This document shows, in pieces, positions 1-11,723 of a stretch of 64,000 bases of DNA. Position 1 is the stretch's first letter. The number at the start of each line of letters is the position of its first letter. A program made the position numbers and the translations under genes. Source of the DNA: Eulemur rufifrons (lineage: Eukaryota > Chordata > Mammalia > Primates > Lemuridae); NCBI RefSeq assembly GCF_041146395.1, contig NC_091000.1, forward strand, positions 13,592,501-13,656,500, given 5' to 3'. Below the pieces are notes generated by a model that was not told the DNA's origin, made no database searches, and was given only the letters and a program-made list of their open reading frames with translations.

Positions 1-2655
1 TTTCCAGAAATATGGTCATTGCATTTTTTATCTTGACATGGAGGGTTCTGTACTATAAATTTATTTTAATTTCTAAGAATACAAGATTCTGGCAATCACC
101 CTAAATATAGATTAACATTAAGGGCTATTTGACTCTGTTGCAAATCACTTCTTTATTCTAGGCTCTTTCTACAATGGAAACATTGAGGGGATTATTGATT
201 GAATATATAATCACATGGTGAGGGCTGGTGGGAGGGGGTGCAGGGATGAGGTAGGAGCCTAACTCTTATTTGCTGGTTCAAAGTAGCTGAATGTGTATCT
301 TTAAGGGATGTTTATTTTTTACAAAACACTGATTTTTATCATTAACCTTCATTTCTTTTATAGCAGTAAAGCAGCAGAAATTAAGACATAACTGTGAGTA
401 AAACTGTTTTCTAACCATACCTGGACACAACCAATGGCAACAAGGAAGCCCAGTAAGTACGTTCCATCACTGTATATGGCAATGCGTCTTGACAGACAGG
501 ATTGTTTTCTTCACTTGCTGGAGGGCCTATATCAGGTAGGATTTCACAGTTATGCCATCTGCTAGCTTTATATGGTGCGTACAGAGGTGCCAGGAAGTGC
601 CCAGTGGGTTGGCAAAGGAGAATATGAAACTAGTAAGACGGGAATGCTAAAACTCTATGTCCCTTTCTAAAAGAAGTACTCTAAGCATTTAAAGTCCCTT
701 TTATAAATGCCATCGTGGAGACTGTTATATTGCTTCTTAATACCAAGATTCAGAAAATAGAAGTCTACTCAAATTTGAGGAATGTGTCCTTCAAAATCAT
801 TTTCCATGGAAAATAACTACTAGTAATTCCCTATGCAGTTGTTTTCTATAACTTTGAGTGAATAGACCTGAATTTTTACATTCCCACAGTTTAAAAAACA
901 TCAGAGCTCTACACAGATTTAACATGCAGAGATTTCCAAAAAGAAAAGAGATATATTTTCGATGTAACCGGTATACAGTGATTCTGTTCTATTTTTGCTC
1001 TTTTTCAGCTTTGAAAATGCTCCAATGAGCGTTTTATTTGAAGGAGAATCTTGTATTTCACTTAAATAGCTGGTCTTAATTACACAATCTCATGGGATCT
1101 GAACCCTGGTGATTTTTGTTGTTGTTTTTAAGAATGGCGGCGAAAGGCTAACACAGACACCCCAGGTTACAGGAGGGAAGGCAGTCTGCAGAGCTGCTTG
1201 TCCGCATCACAGCAACTCCAGAGTCCTGGTTGCTGGCTCTTGGCTTTCTAGAGTTTCTGGATTGCTTTATGAAAGTTCTGGGTGTATGGTGGCTGTTTAA
1301 AATAATTCTATAGCATGGTACATTGAGACAGCACTGCCTTGGGCATACACACCGAGCAGAAAGCTAATGTGAAACAATTAGAGTCTGATAGTCATTGCTT
1401 TCTACACGGATGAGAAGAAAAACAACCTTGGAGATTGTTGGCCTGCTGTGGCTCAGAGATGGCCTGACTCAACATTTATAAACACAGCTATACTTGGGGA
1501 TGTGCTCTGGAGGGCTGTAAAACAGTAAATGTGAAGAAGAAAGGAGTCTTCACAGACCTCTACCTTCTTTGTAAAGTTTTAAAGGTCCTGAGTAAGAGGA
1601 CAAGTTATACATGAAAATATGGTTCCTTATAAGGAACTTCTGAGTTGCTTATATGTTTTTTCTATTTTATAGAAAGAAAACTAGCATTCAATGTTTCGTG
1701 TGTTTGTTTATGCATACCTAAGCATGCTTTTGATCTGGCAAGAGATAACAATATAAAAATGTTAATTAACAATCTCGAACATCTTAGTTTTTCCTTTTAA
1801 AAACTAACAAAGCAAGGCTTTGCCAATTAAAAAAATTATGTCTTATAGGTTAAAAAATGGACCAGGTTTGCAAGTCCAATTTATCATTTATATCATTTAT
1901 TGACTTAAAAATATGCACAGAGATCTCAGATAAAATCCATTAAGACAGAATCTATAACTACTTGGAACCAGAGATCTCTTAATCTGTGTACATACTATCC
2001 TTGAAGGATCAATTAGACAAAACCAATGACACCATCCCTGTCAGACACTGTATCCCTACATTATTAGGAAAAAATTTCCAATTGAACCATTTTGAGTCAG
2101 AAATCTTAAAAAGGAAACAAACAACAAAAAAACACCATCTCCAGAAACATGTAAGCGTCATAAAATGAAGAACATTAGTCACAATCCCTGAACTGTTTTG
2201 GTCACTTAACTATGACAATCATCTGTTCCAAGACAGATTGTTAGGACTTCATAATTCATCACATTCAACATTATCACAGTCTAACAAATCTGAACCCCCA
2301 GCCACTGAGGTACAGATTTACTTTTTGGCTTCCAATTTGTAACACAGATGCTTAAAATGAGCCTTTTCTAACTCTTTTCTCTGTATATAAAACACATCAT
2401 CCCCATATAACAAATGCAAGTTCAGGTACAGAAGAAAGCCCCCTCACTTCATCATTAGTGCTCTGTGACTATTTCCAATCTTACCCTGCTTTTTTTCTGA
2501 TATCTTTCCCATTCTTTTCCTCCATCCATGATTGTCTCGGCCCCTCAGGTCTGCATTCCAGGGAAGCAGCTCTTAGCAACACCCCAGCTCTTTCTCTGGG
2601 CATTGAGGGCCACGTGTATGCAGCTGGAGCTCTCCCCTCACCTCCCCCAGTTCAC
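1..2655 (-). other. SORBS2 intron sequence, no exon recognised
   Basis: This is the intron downstream of exon 3441-3604 and of the alternative first exon ending at 2656. The next exon expected from the family begins TVDRPKDWY and completes SoHo. Its coding sequence was searched for by eye on the minus strand and is not present, so it lies before position 1. A donor-like CCAG|gtatgg occurs at about 415-421 on the minus strand, but no credible exon precedes it. The rest is AT-rich with no repeat I can name. Confidence 0.6.
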
Positions 2656-2679
2656 CTGCAGCGATGTCGTGGCTCTCAT
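2656..2679 (-). CDS. SORBS2: SORBS2 alternative first exon, coding part (MRATTSLQ)
   Basis: Minus-strand ATG at 2677-2679 opens eight codons, M R A T T S L Q, ending in CTGCAG followed directly by the splice donor gtgaac (intron from 2655 downward). I recall short human SORBS2 isoforms starting with a near-identical octapeptide (MKATTPLQ) joined to TVDRPKDWY, the exon that follows 'GIPTAIRT'. The octapeptide ends in phase 0, which is exactly the phase left by exon 3441-3604, so both first-exon choices can splice to the same downstream exon. The ATG lies in AGAGCAGGATGA, with a purine at -3 (Kozak -3 A) and A at +4. Using this exon would remove everything N-terminal to SoHo residue TVDRP. Confidence 0.8.
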
Positions 2680-2910
2680 CCTGCTCTCCCGGCTTCCTTC
2701 TCTCGGCCAGAGCAAGCCTTCTCTTCAAGTGGGCTTGACCAGCAAGCAGCTGCCTGCCAGGCTCGCAGGAGCTGCCTCTGCTGCTGCAGCGCTTTGCCAG
2801 AAGGGGCTGCCCTGACACACTCAGCAATGCTTTGGCAGAGTTTGGGGAAAAAAAAAAAATCCAAACACTTTCACTTATCGTCCCAGGAGAGCTCTCTCTC
2901 TCGGCAGGCA
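2680..2910 (-). promoter_or_regulatory. SORBS2: 5' UTR and probable start region of the MRATTSLQ isoform
   Basis: Upstream (higher coordinates) of the alternative start codon is a GC-richer stretch of about 200 bp in an AT-rich surrounding, open in more than one frame. It contains CAG-repeat-like sequence near 2770-2800 and a 12-nt T run (minus strand) at about 2849-2860. No TATA box is obvious between 2860 and 3250. An AGGAATG (M-CAT/TEAD-like CATTCCT on the minus strand) lies at 3358-3364. The true transcription start cannot be fixed from sequence, so these limits are approximate. Confidence 0.4.
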
Positions 2911-3440
2911 CAGCTGAAGAGGGACATGAAAATGTGTATTTTTCTCCAGAAAGCTTTTCCTTTCCATGACATTAACTCCCTTCACTCCAATCACCTCACC
3001 TCCCAACTCCCAATTCACAGCTCCCAATCTCCTGGTGTTAACACACGTCCGTTTCAAGAAACAAATAAATCACTGGTTTATTTGCAATGCACGTGGGAAT
3101 TGGATGCAGCCAAAGAATTCCCATTTTCCTGTTCCTTCTCTTTTCTATTGCCCGAACCCTCCTTGGTAAAAGGTAAAACAAAACCAAGCATGGTTTTATC
3201 ATTTAGCAAAATCACAGTTTTCATGATCTTTCATTCAAATGGAAAACCAGATCGTGAAATTCTCTTCAATCGGCAGTTTTCTCTCTCTGCCGCACACAGC
3301 GTAACATTCATGAGCGCTCGGATGGCACAGAGGGCAAGCCTCATTACATAAGACCCCAGGAATGCACAAAGCCGTGGACAATCCGCCCTTTGTGGAGCTG
3401 TGCACAGCCCCAGACAGACGCACACGCTGGCATTTCCTAC

Positions 3441-3604
3441 CGTTCTAATTGCTGTGGGGATTCCGGATTCATCCACCGGCCCGATGCCTGGGTAATGCGG
3501 GGCTTTGATGACTGTCACTCTCTTCTCTTCCTCTGAGGATCTGTACAGTGGGCCCGCGGTGCTGTCCAGAGACTGCGCATACTGGGGATATGTCTCCGTG
3601 GAAT
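3441..3604 (-). CDS. SORBS2: SORBS2 coding exon entering the SoHo domain
   Basis: 164-nt internal exon. The acceptor is tgcacag before 3604 and the donor is ACG|gtagga below 3441. It starts with two bases that complete the Asp codon begun by exon 7396 (G|AT), then reads [20 protein letters not shown], then [19 protein letters not shown] and [15 protein letters not shown]. The last stretch is the start of the sorbin homology (SoHo) domain, which in this family binds flotillin at lipid rafts. Phase is 1 in and 0 out. From memory, the human exon reads SLDGTTSSSIPLYRSS where this one has [13 protein letters not shown]. That implies a small deletion of about three residues in a Ser-rich linker, which needs alignment to confirm. 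Confidence 0.95.
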
Positions 3605-3849
3605 CTGTGCAGGAAATGTGGCAAAGTAGAATGCAATTTGATGCACAGGGAATCGTAAACCGATGGTGCCTCTCCTCCTATGTTTATGCCAACTGTAACA
3701 TCCGGTCCATGGTCCCATCACTCTCTCTTTGAACTCCTTTACCTTCCATGTGAGCCACTTGGTGTGTAGTGGGTACTGTGTAGGTGCGGAGGGCACAGAC
3801 CTGTGGCAACAAGGGCCGCCCCACCTTATGGAGAAGGATGGAAGGGTGA

Positions 3850-4040
3850 GGCGGAAGATGACCTGCGTTAAACAGTGTAGCAGCCGCTGCGCTAAGTCAG
3901 CGCTTCACTGGCATTGCCTCATCTTACCCTTCCAGTCATCTTGGGGGCCTGGCGGGCGGGGAGCAAGAATCAGTTTTATAAATGAGGGGGCAGGAGCTGA
4001 GACAAGGTTAGTATCAATAATTTCCCTCAGGCCACAATTT
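3850..4040. repeat. Degraded MIR-like SINE
   Basis: The order of short words (cgctaagtcagcgcttcactggc, cctcatcttaccc, then ataaatgagggggcaggagctgag) resembles the eroded MIR-family layout 'gctaagcactttac ... catttaatcctc ... gatgagg.aactgaggc'. It is heavily diverged and its limits are approximate. Confidence 0.35.
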
Positions 4041-4566
4041 CCATGAATATCATTCTAGTAATATTGCTAACTGCTATTATTTGTAAGTACTGAAATGTAT
4101 CTTTAGACAAAAGATAGGGCTGTGGAGTTAGGGAGAGTGATTTCCTTAAAACGAAGCGAAAACAAAAGTCACTTTAAAAAATCTTCGCATCCATAACACA
4201 AAGAAATGTTAAATGTCTGAGGTGATGGATACCCCAGTGACCCTGATTTGATTAGTTCACATTGTATGCCTGTATCAAAACATCACATATATCCTATAAA
4301 CATATACAACTATTATGTATCCATAATAATAAAAAAATTTAAAGAACATCTTCACATCCAAACATATACTGTCCTTGGATGTGAAGGCTTATGAATAAAT
4401 AAATGCTTTTAAGCCATTAGTATTAATTAATTGTTATTCAATTAGCCATGATGGTCCTAATATCTTTGGTTTTACTTTAAAATACCAAAAGCCATTACTT
4501 TTTACCCTTTGAGGGTAAAAACTCTCCTAAGGATATAAATTAGAGGAGGCTTATCAAGTTTCTAAC

Positions 4567-4756
4567 TTCATGTCACTTTTATTTATTTTTTTATTTATTT
4601 ATTTTTAGAGTCAGTGTCTCGCTCTGTCACCCAGGCTGGAGTGCAGTGGCGCAGTCATAGCTTACTACAGTCTCAAACTCCTGGGCTCAAGTGATCCTCC
4701 TGTCTCTGCCTCCCAAAGGCTAGGATTACAAGTGTGAGCCACTGTGCCTGGCCCTC
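4567..4756 (-). repeat. Alu-family SINE, partial/monomeric, minus strand
   Basis: On the plus strand it opens with T-rich (ttta)n followed by gtctcgctctgtcacccagg, and ends with gtgagccactgtgcctggcc, which is an Alu head. Only about 185 bp is present. The sequence goes from the left-arm tail directly to 'cctcccaaaggctaggatta', so it is a single monomer (FLAM-like) or an internally deleted dimer. The divergence suggests an old copy. Confidence 0.85.
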
Positions 4757-7395
4757 AGAGTTTTTGTTAACTTTTAGCATACTTAAAGAAGCAACAAGTG
4801 CATATATGCACTACATATTCTGTTTACTCTTAGTTCATCGTTATTTTTAAAAATTGACATTATTACTGCTCACCTGGTATGATTAATAATATGACTTCCT
4901 ATTTTTCTGCAATTAATTTCAAAATTTTGGTGACCAAGAATGACACTTTGTGTGTACTCTTTATGCCATGGTCTCTCAGGACTGCCACTCAGAAAATTCT
5001 TTTATGTGTACATGGACAAGTCCATATGTTTCAGAATGGGATTCATTGGTATCATCTGTGTATGTATATCTTATAAATATGTTTTTCATGACAAATTTGT
5101 ATAAAATAACATAAGTAAGCTCTTTAAGAAATTTAACTCATCATTATAAGGATAGTTAAAGTTAAGATATCTCTAAGGTAAAATCTATTGTAACATTTGT
5201 AACTGCTATTACTATTATTATGGCTACTTTCAATTTAGTTTGGATAAGAAAGGCATTTTCAATACATGTTTGATGAAGATTGGATAAGGTGAGGAATACA
5301 ACTGCTTTACGTGCCATTAAATGTAAAAGTAAGATATTTTCCAGGCTATTCAAAATTAAGACACAATCTGGTATTTGACTCAAATTGACTTTCTGTTTAA
5401 TTCCCAAAAGAATTTGAGTGGGCATCCGTGATGCTACTATTTTTATCAGCAACAAATGTTTTATGAACACCTAGTACGTGCAAAGTCCTAGGCTAAGCAA
5501 GCACTACCGAGTCTGTCATCATATCTGGGACATAAGATTCTACGAACCTATAGCTTATGCAGTAGGAGGCAACCCTTTATTTTATTCTCTTATATGATCC
5601 ACTAATTCTCATCTTTGCAATATTTTGTCCTCAAGTACATAAAAGTGCATTTAGGGCAAGGTAGATTTGTATATTCTCCTCGGGACATATCATAGCCCTG
5701 GCTAATTGGAATTTGGTCAATGTTTACATAGGGAATTTCTTTCCATGTATAGTTTATATGCAAAATCTACTCATTGATATGCTCTAAAATCAAAGTCTGT
5801 CTGTATTTGAGTCTTTATATTTTTTGTGCAGTAAGGTAGGGGTAGGGGATGGGGAAAAACCTGTGTTCACTAAGACAGGCAATGAGACAGAGTAGACTTT
5901 GATAACAATTATTCAGGGAAATGCTATGGCTAGAATAATTTATAGAGTTTGATGTTATATGTGTGATAATGCATAGTTCCATTTAAAAAAAATCTGGGTA
6001 TAGTATTCTTCCATTATTGTACTACACCACGGGATGATTGTTAAAGGGCAAAATTTTGGCACAAGGAAGTTCTACTTTCTTATACTCTAAAAGTACACGG
6101 TTATAAGATTCACAGATGATCCCCAGGAGTAGCGTTAGAGAAAGCACAGATATAGTTAGACTTTTCTTTAATGAGTCCCACAGCTACATGTAAAGTCCAA
6201 TAGTTATAGAGGTTTTGTTGTCCACAGAAGCTGAGTTCTACAATGCACATGCTAGATGCTGACATAAAATGTTCCTTGATAAAGGAATAGCATCATGCTC
6301 TTTCAACACGTGCATCAGTGCTGGGGAAGGGGGCCGTGCTGCCTGCTGTCAATGAGGAAACAGTAGTTCAAGTCCTGGGTTCTAGTTTCTTTCCCTCTGT
6401 TCATTTGTGGCCAGAGGACCCGGCCTCCCCTGTTCTGGGGGGTGTGGGGTGGCCCTCCAGTCCTCAGAATGCCCCTCTGCTTCCTGCTGTCCTGGAAGCT
6501 TTCTAGTGACTCAACATCATGGAAACTTTTTCAGCCTGAATTCCTATGATGGTTCAATTTGGTAAGCTTTTTGATATTTTGGGTTTTTAAAATTACATTT
6601 TTGAAAACTTAAGAAATATTTATTAACTTATTTTCTAAGCTATAATATATTTCACCAGGTAAGAAGATTTCTATCATTATATAGCAGAACTTCTCTCCCA
6701 GGAGGCCACTAAGAGTTCATAAGCCCCCTGAAATCACATGCTTAAATTTTGTTATGAATGTTCCTATGTTCATTTATTTTCTGGCGGAGAAAGAGCTCTG
6801 TCTTTCACCAAATTCTTAATCCCCAAAGGGTTAAGAATGATCATTCTGTAAAATAATGAAATCATCATTTCAGGGAACTCTTCAGTTTCTCTTGCGTGGC
6901 TTCTATGACCACATCGCTGACTGAAGGTCTTCTAGCCTCAGTTTGAGTGGTGGTTTCCTACTTTGTGAGCTTTAGCACTTTGTGAGACAGCCTGGTCTCT
7001 CTGTTACATTGTTTTAACTATTAAACAATTCTTCCTTATATATACACCAAAAAAATATTCCACTGTGAAAGCTCTTCCACAGAGGACCAAGCTGCCTCAG
7101 TGGAAAAGCTCTATGTTCGTTTACTCTTTTATCGGGCAAGCTAACTGGCCACCTTCTCTTTCTTTCTACCCCCACCTCAAACATCCAGTAGCCTATTCCA
7201 GGCTCTGACACAGCTGGAGCCATTGTTGTGGAATAGCTGGGAGCCCACTGGGTGAATCCTCTGCCCCAATCCCTCCCATCAAACAGTGGCGTGCTCGGCA
7301 TTCCTGCCTCACTCGGATGCCTTCTATGCTTCTCGCGTGCTTTGTACTTGCCGTACTGAGCTCGCCATGAGAGTCACGGTGATCACACTACTTAC

Positions 7396-7534
7396 CGAGG
7401 GATCTGCCATGCTGCATGATAATGCTCGAGTTGAGTGAGGCTGGGAGAGAGTATGCTGAGGGGGAAAACGGCCTTTGGTAGTAACTCATGGGACTCACGG
7501 CACCTCCGGAGTTTCCATTCACTGTTATCTGGCT
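7396..7534 (-). CDS. SORBS2: SORBS2 coding exon ([11 protein letters not shown]...)
   Basis: 139-nt exon: 46 codons plus one base. The acceptor is tttcctcag before 7534, and the donor is CTCG|gtaagt below 7396. It encodes [20 protein letters not shown], then [20 protein letters not shown], then QHGRSL, a Ser/Pro/Tyr-rich linker before SoHo that I recognise from SORBS2. The phase is 0 in and 1 out, so it joins CAG of exon 20515 (…SPTQ|SQ…) and gives G|AT to exon 3441. An internal ATG (…[10 protein letters not shown]…) matches my memory of a start used by a shorter SORBS2 isoform. A transcript from the candidate promoter near 17.8 kb could start translation there. Confidence 0.95.
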
Positions 7535-7576
7535 CTGAGGAAAGTGCACAGGCATCCCGTTAAAGCACACAGTGCC
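7535..7576 (-). CDS. SORBS2: Possible in-frame 42-nt acceptor extension of exon 7396
   Basis: Exactly 42 nt upstream of the main acceptor is a second one, gatgtttacag before 7576. Using it would add 14 codons, [14 protein letters not shown], between SPTQ and SQITVNG with no stop and no phase change. The upstream site has a weak pyrimidine tract, and the main site lies inside the extension. Tandem acceptors of this kind give optional peptide inserts. Alternatively the extension is just intron that happens to be open: a 42-nt open frame is easily due to chance. Confidence 0.4.
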
Positions 7577-10500
7577 CTGTAAACATCATTCCTTTGGGTG
7601 ATAATAAAAGACTCCCAATCACATGGCAGTAATCAGCTGCCAAGTTTTTATTTATTTTCAAAACTGATGTCAGAGGGCAGGGTACATTCTCTCAGTCTTC
7701 TCTCTCTTCCTCTGTTTCTGAAAATCACTCTCTTATCTATGCGAGGGCCCAGGAGGGGGTTAGGGGGAAAGGAAGCAGCTGACCAGCGGGCATGCTGCTC
7801 TGCCGTCAGAGGTGCCACACGGTAGCAGTAGGAGTCAGTGCCAAGTAAACATGGAGCGCAGCTCTCCTCCTACAACATGCCTCAAGTAGCCGGGACATGT
7901 CACACTGCTCTGCATGCAGGATTTGAAATGATGCTCTCGGGCACGAGGAGAGGGCTTGGTTCTTAGACCTATGCAGGGATCTCTTCTAGTGAATGGATGT
8001 TTCCGGAACAAGGTGACTAACGCAAGGAGTACAGTGGTTTGGATATACAGATCATGAGGCAGGCTACTCTAGAAGGATCAAATACCTGGTAAATCACCAG
8101 AAAGAATTGTTAAATCACTGACTTCTCCCTACTTCAATCGCACTCAGCACTTTATGGGCCTTTGTTTGGTTTCTTAATAATGTATGGCTTTGATTGTTTT
8201 ATATTTGAGTATTTTATATCCCCAGTGGTATCTCAGACTTCTTGGAGATGGTTATAAACATGTTTCTTTTATATTTTTTGCAACATGCAACCTGGCGCTA
8301 ATGACATAGTAGATGTCCAATAGATACCTATTCTGACTGAGAGGAATCAGCTTAGTTCAGAGGTTGAGCTCAGGGCTGTGAGCATGACTATCCACAGCAC
8401 AGCACTGAGCATCATGCAAATGAGGCAAAACGTTAGTAAGAGCATTTAGTTAAGATTACCTTATAGCTTAATACATACAAACACACGTGCACATATACAA
8501 AGAACCATAATTTGTGAACTCTTCCTACTTATTTTAAACCAAACACCTTTTACACAAGCTTGAAACATAGATGAGCAAGTAATTGCTTATTTCTGATTTC
8601 ACTTTAAAGCACGTATGTTTTCAAATGACCTGGAATAAACCTAATTTAATTACTTTATAGCCATACCATATAGGTCCTAAAATCAATAAACAGTTCATTA
8701 CAAGGATTGTGCTTATTGATTACATACTTCTCTAAGCTGTTGGAAAAGTCACTCTCATATCATAACCTACCGTATCTTGGAGATCTTCTACCTGAAGAGA
8801 AATCGACATTCAACAAACCTGAGGCACAGGCCTGCTCAAATCTTCAGAGCCTTTATATGCATCTGGTGAATGATTTGAGAAAATTTTTGCCTCCTTGCCC
8901 AAATCAAGTTTGGTGGATCTTTGTAATTACCATCTTAATACTATGGTTATAATATATTATAATTAATGTTAAAAGTAGGAGAATCCTTATTAAAAGTCAT
9001 CAGATATCTATGTTACTAAACTTAGGAAACTTGCTCTGAATCCTATTTTGATGGTTTCTATAATATTGATTGGGGTTAAAAAAAAAAACTTCTGAAAGTA
9101 CATTTACTCTTTTATCATGTTAAACCAATCAGGATTTTGCCAATAATACCATCAGAGTTTTAGAAAATACTTCATTGTTATAGTGAATTAATTATTGTGA
9201 AAAACATCTCATGGAGAACCTATGTACAATTTTAAATTGATAATTGAAATTAATCTCGGTTACAGGTAGCTCTGATTGTGCCCACAAGACGATATGTATA
9301 ACTCTAGGTCCCTGAAGAGTCTTAAAAACAGAAAATTGAACAGGTTAGTGCCTAAATTGATGTACTCTCACTGCTTTGTTTTTTTGGCTACAGGTCCTGA
9401 TAATAGTCCTTAAAATTTTTTAAAAAGTTAAGAACCAGTTAAAGCACAGTAGTACATGGCGGCCCCACTCCTGTGGAGCTCCCAGCCCAGTGGTGGTGAG
9501 CCCTGGGACGTGCCGCTCCTTCTCCAGCCAGTCTCTGCATGGAACAGTTCAATGCACAGTGTCATAGCCAGCTGCTGGATGAATACTAATCCCATCCCCC
9601 AAAACATACCTTCTATTTTCTGTAATTGCAGTGTCTTAATAAACACATGGCTTATTATAACATTTCTTTGTACATGAAATTTGCAGATATATGAGCTTGA
9701 TAGAACATAGTTTTTATGGGGCACAAAATTTTGTCTATGACAGTTGCTTATTTGGAACTTCATTATAATATCAGTTTTAGAAGGAAATTCCTATTTTTTG
9801 CCTGCAGGTATGTGCCTTTCAAATGGACGCCATTATCTATACATTATATGCAATTGGGAATCTGTGCCCTAAAATTTGGAAGCATTTTTGCCATTCATAA
9901 ACCATTTATTAGGGACTGTTTATCATACAGACACATTTAAATGGCATAATATGCATGCAACATATTTATATGTTACTATAAATGGAAGATGAATTATTTA
10001 TATATAAAATAAAAAATGTATTCGTACATTTCTATACTTGGAATGGCTCAGGAAAAAATACCTCCCCACAAATCATAGGGCTAAATCTCTGTGAAGCACA
10101 TTAAGATTATTTACATCATTCACTCCTGTATAACAGAGGAGTTCAAAAGATGTAGGCTTTAGAGAGGGAGGAGCAAGAAGAATTAGGATCATGCAGTTAG
10201 TAATCACTTATGTGAGAAACAAGGAATAGAAACTATTTTTACACAGGACACATTAATATGAGAGAGGAAAACTGTTATCTAGCAGGTATTAATACTGAGT
10301 TAAAATTTTTGAAAAATTTTAGACTTTCTCTATAATCTAATCGTAACAGTAGGATGATGTGTTCTTATCTAAATTTTGGAGACAATTTATCAAGGCAAAT
10401 AGGTGTACAACTCATTAGCTACAGTAACACAATAAACCATTTTAGAGTAACTCTCAAATGAATGCACAGAATATAAGTGACTTTTTCAGCCCTAAGTAGG

Positions 10501-10666
10501 CTGAGGATGAGGACGACTGTGGTGGATTTCCCTGACAGCGGGTGTAGAATTGGTTGACTAATCAACACCTACGCGGATAAAAATGCTCAGCTGCAAAATG
10601 AGATGGCACACAAGAAATCAGTCCTTTTAAGGAAAAGGTGGAGGCAAAGGAAGGCAGGATAATTAC
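7577..10666 (-). other. Intron between candidate exon 10667 and exon 7396
   Basis: Mostly AT-rich sequence without a named repeat. One GC-rich patch at about 9440-9600 stands out from its flanks and is open on both strands, but no gene is recognised in it. On the minus strand it holds an acceptor-like tgttccatgcag. Nothing else is supported. Confidence 0.55.
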
Positions 10667-11140
10667 ATGAGTGGCCGCAGGGGTGGTTAAGGTGGTGCCA
10701 TCTGTCACAGCAGACCTCTGACCCCAGGTGGGGGAGGGTGTCTCAGAACGGTCAGTGGTGTCAGAGTCACCAATCTGCAGCTCAGCTAGCAGGGCTGTGG
10801 AGGACCCGCTCTCTGAGCGGGAGAAGGGCTCGCCCAGGGAGGAGTCTGCAGTGAGAGAGCCTGTGTCCTGGCTGTGGGGAAGGCTTTCAGGAGCTGGGAG
10901 AGGGTGTTTATAGAAACAGTGGGCAAGACTCTGGGGCCTGTGCAGCTGTGAAGACCCCAAACCATCAGACGGTGGAAGGCTAAGTGGTGCCGGGCTGGAG
11001 CCACTGCCTGGTGGAAAGGTGGCGCGGTTCAAAGGCACCACAGAAGAAGGGCACGGAGGAGAGGCTTCTGGTGTGGTTTGTCTGTGTGTCTGGGAAGCAT
11101 TTACCTCCAACACATTGGCAGTTAAGTTCTGATTTCCAGG
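10667..11140 (-). CDS. SORBS2: Candidate SORBS2 cassette exon, 158 codons
   Basis: 474-nt open segment. The acceptor is ttcctcaaactcag before 11140 and the donor is ACTCAT|gtaatt below 10667. It is phase 0 on both sides, so it can be included or skipped between exons 20515 and 7396 without breaking the frame. The predicted peptide starts PGNQNLTANVLEVNASQTHR and ends TTLTTPAATH. It is rich in Ser, Pro and Thr with acidic clusters (e.g. GDSDTTDRSETPSPTWGQ) and has no folded domain that I can see, which resembles an optional disordered linker. The high G+C compared with the flanking introns and the 158-codon open frame support coding. The donor has T at -1, which is weak. I cannot recall the human counterpart with certainty. 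Confidence 0.65.
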
Positions 11141-11701
11141 CTGAGTTTGAGGAAAAAATAACAAGAAGAGATATAAATTATCCAATTAATAAAAACACCT
11201 CTTTTTGCAATGTGGCAGAGAAGGCAAAGCATCGGTTTCACTTGCAAGCGCTCTAAGGAAATACGTTCAGATGGATTAGGTGCCAACCACACAGCACAGA
11301 AAAAGCATGAAAACATGAAGAAAATGAGTCCAGTCAGTGTACTTTGGAAACAAGACCAGTTTTCACACAGCACTGCAACAGAATTTTGCGCAGGGGCTTG
11401 AGAGTGCTGGCATAATGAAATCCTTTCCTCAAAAGTGTTAGTTTTTTTGTACTTGAGACAGTGAAATGATATTAGATTGTCTACTGGCCAGCAGAATTAG
11501 TTTGTCCTTCACTAGAAAAATCTTGCAGCCTACTTCTCCCTACTCCCTCCCCCCTGCCAAAAATACCCCCCAAATATAAATCAGTTTGCCTCACTTTTTT
11601 TCTGACTTACGCATCTAAATATTGATCAAACTAAAAACAACTAAGTGGAAAAGTTATTTTGTTTCCTTTCCACTTCTTATTTGATTTAACTATAAAATAC
11701 T

Positions 11702-11723
11702 AAAAAAAAAAAAAAAAAAAAAA
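11702..11723. repeat. A22 homopolymer
   Basis: Uninterrupted adenine run of about 22 nt with no recognisable SINE or LINE body on either side. It is probably a free-standing mononucleotide microsatellite. Confidence 0.9.

Larger units (their letters stand above)
3605..7395 (-). other. Intron between SORBS2 exons 7396 and 3441
   Basis: This intron has no recognised exon. It holds a weak MIR-like stretch at about 3850-4040, an Alu monomer at 4567-4756 and an (ATTT)n patch next to it. There is also a short 'tatttattgagcac...'-type ancient repeat trace near 5450-5520 and a GC-richer MIR-like patch at about 6320-6500. The rest is unannotated AT-rich intron. Confidence 0.6.

Noticed and set aside
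415..470. Donor-like CCAG|gtatgg on the gene strand
   Set aside because: The sequence before it does not encode the expected SoHo continuation (TVDRPKDWY) and has no convincing acceptor.
2458..3351. 297-codon open frame on the plus strand, the longest in the window
   Set aside because: It lies opposite the SORBS2 alternative first exon and its upstream region. The product has no recognisable domain, is low-complexity Ser/His-rich, and has no splice or promoter support on the plus strand.
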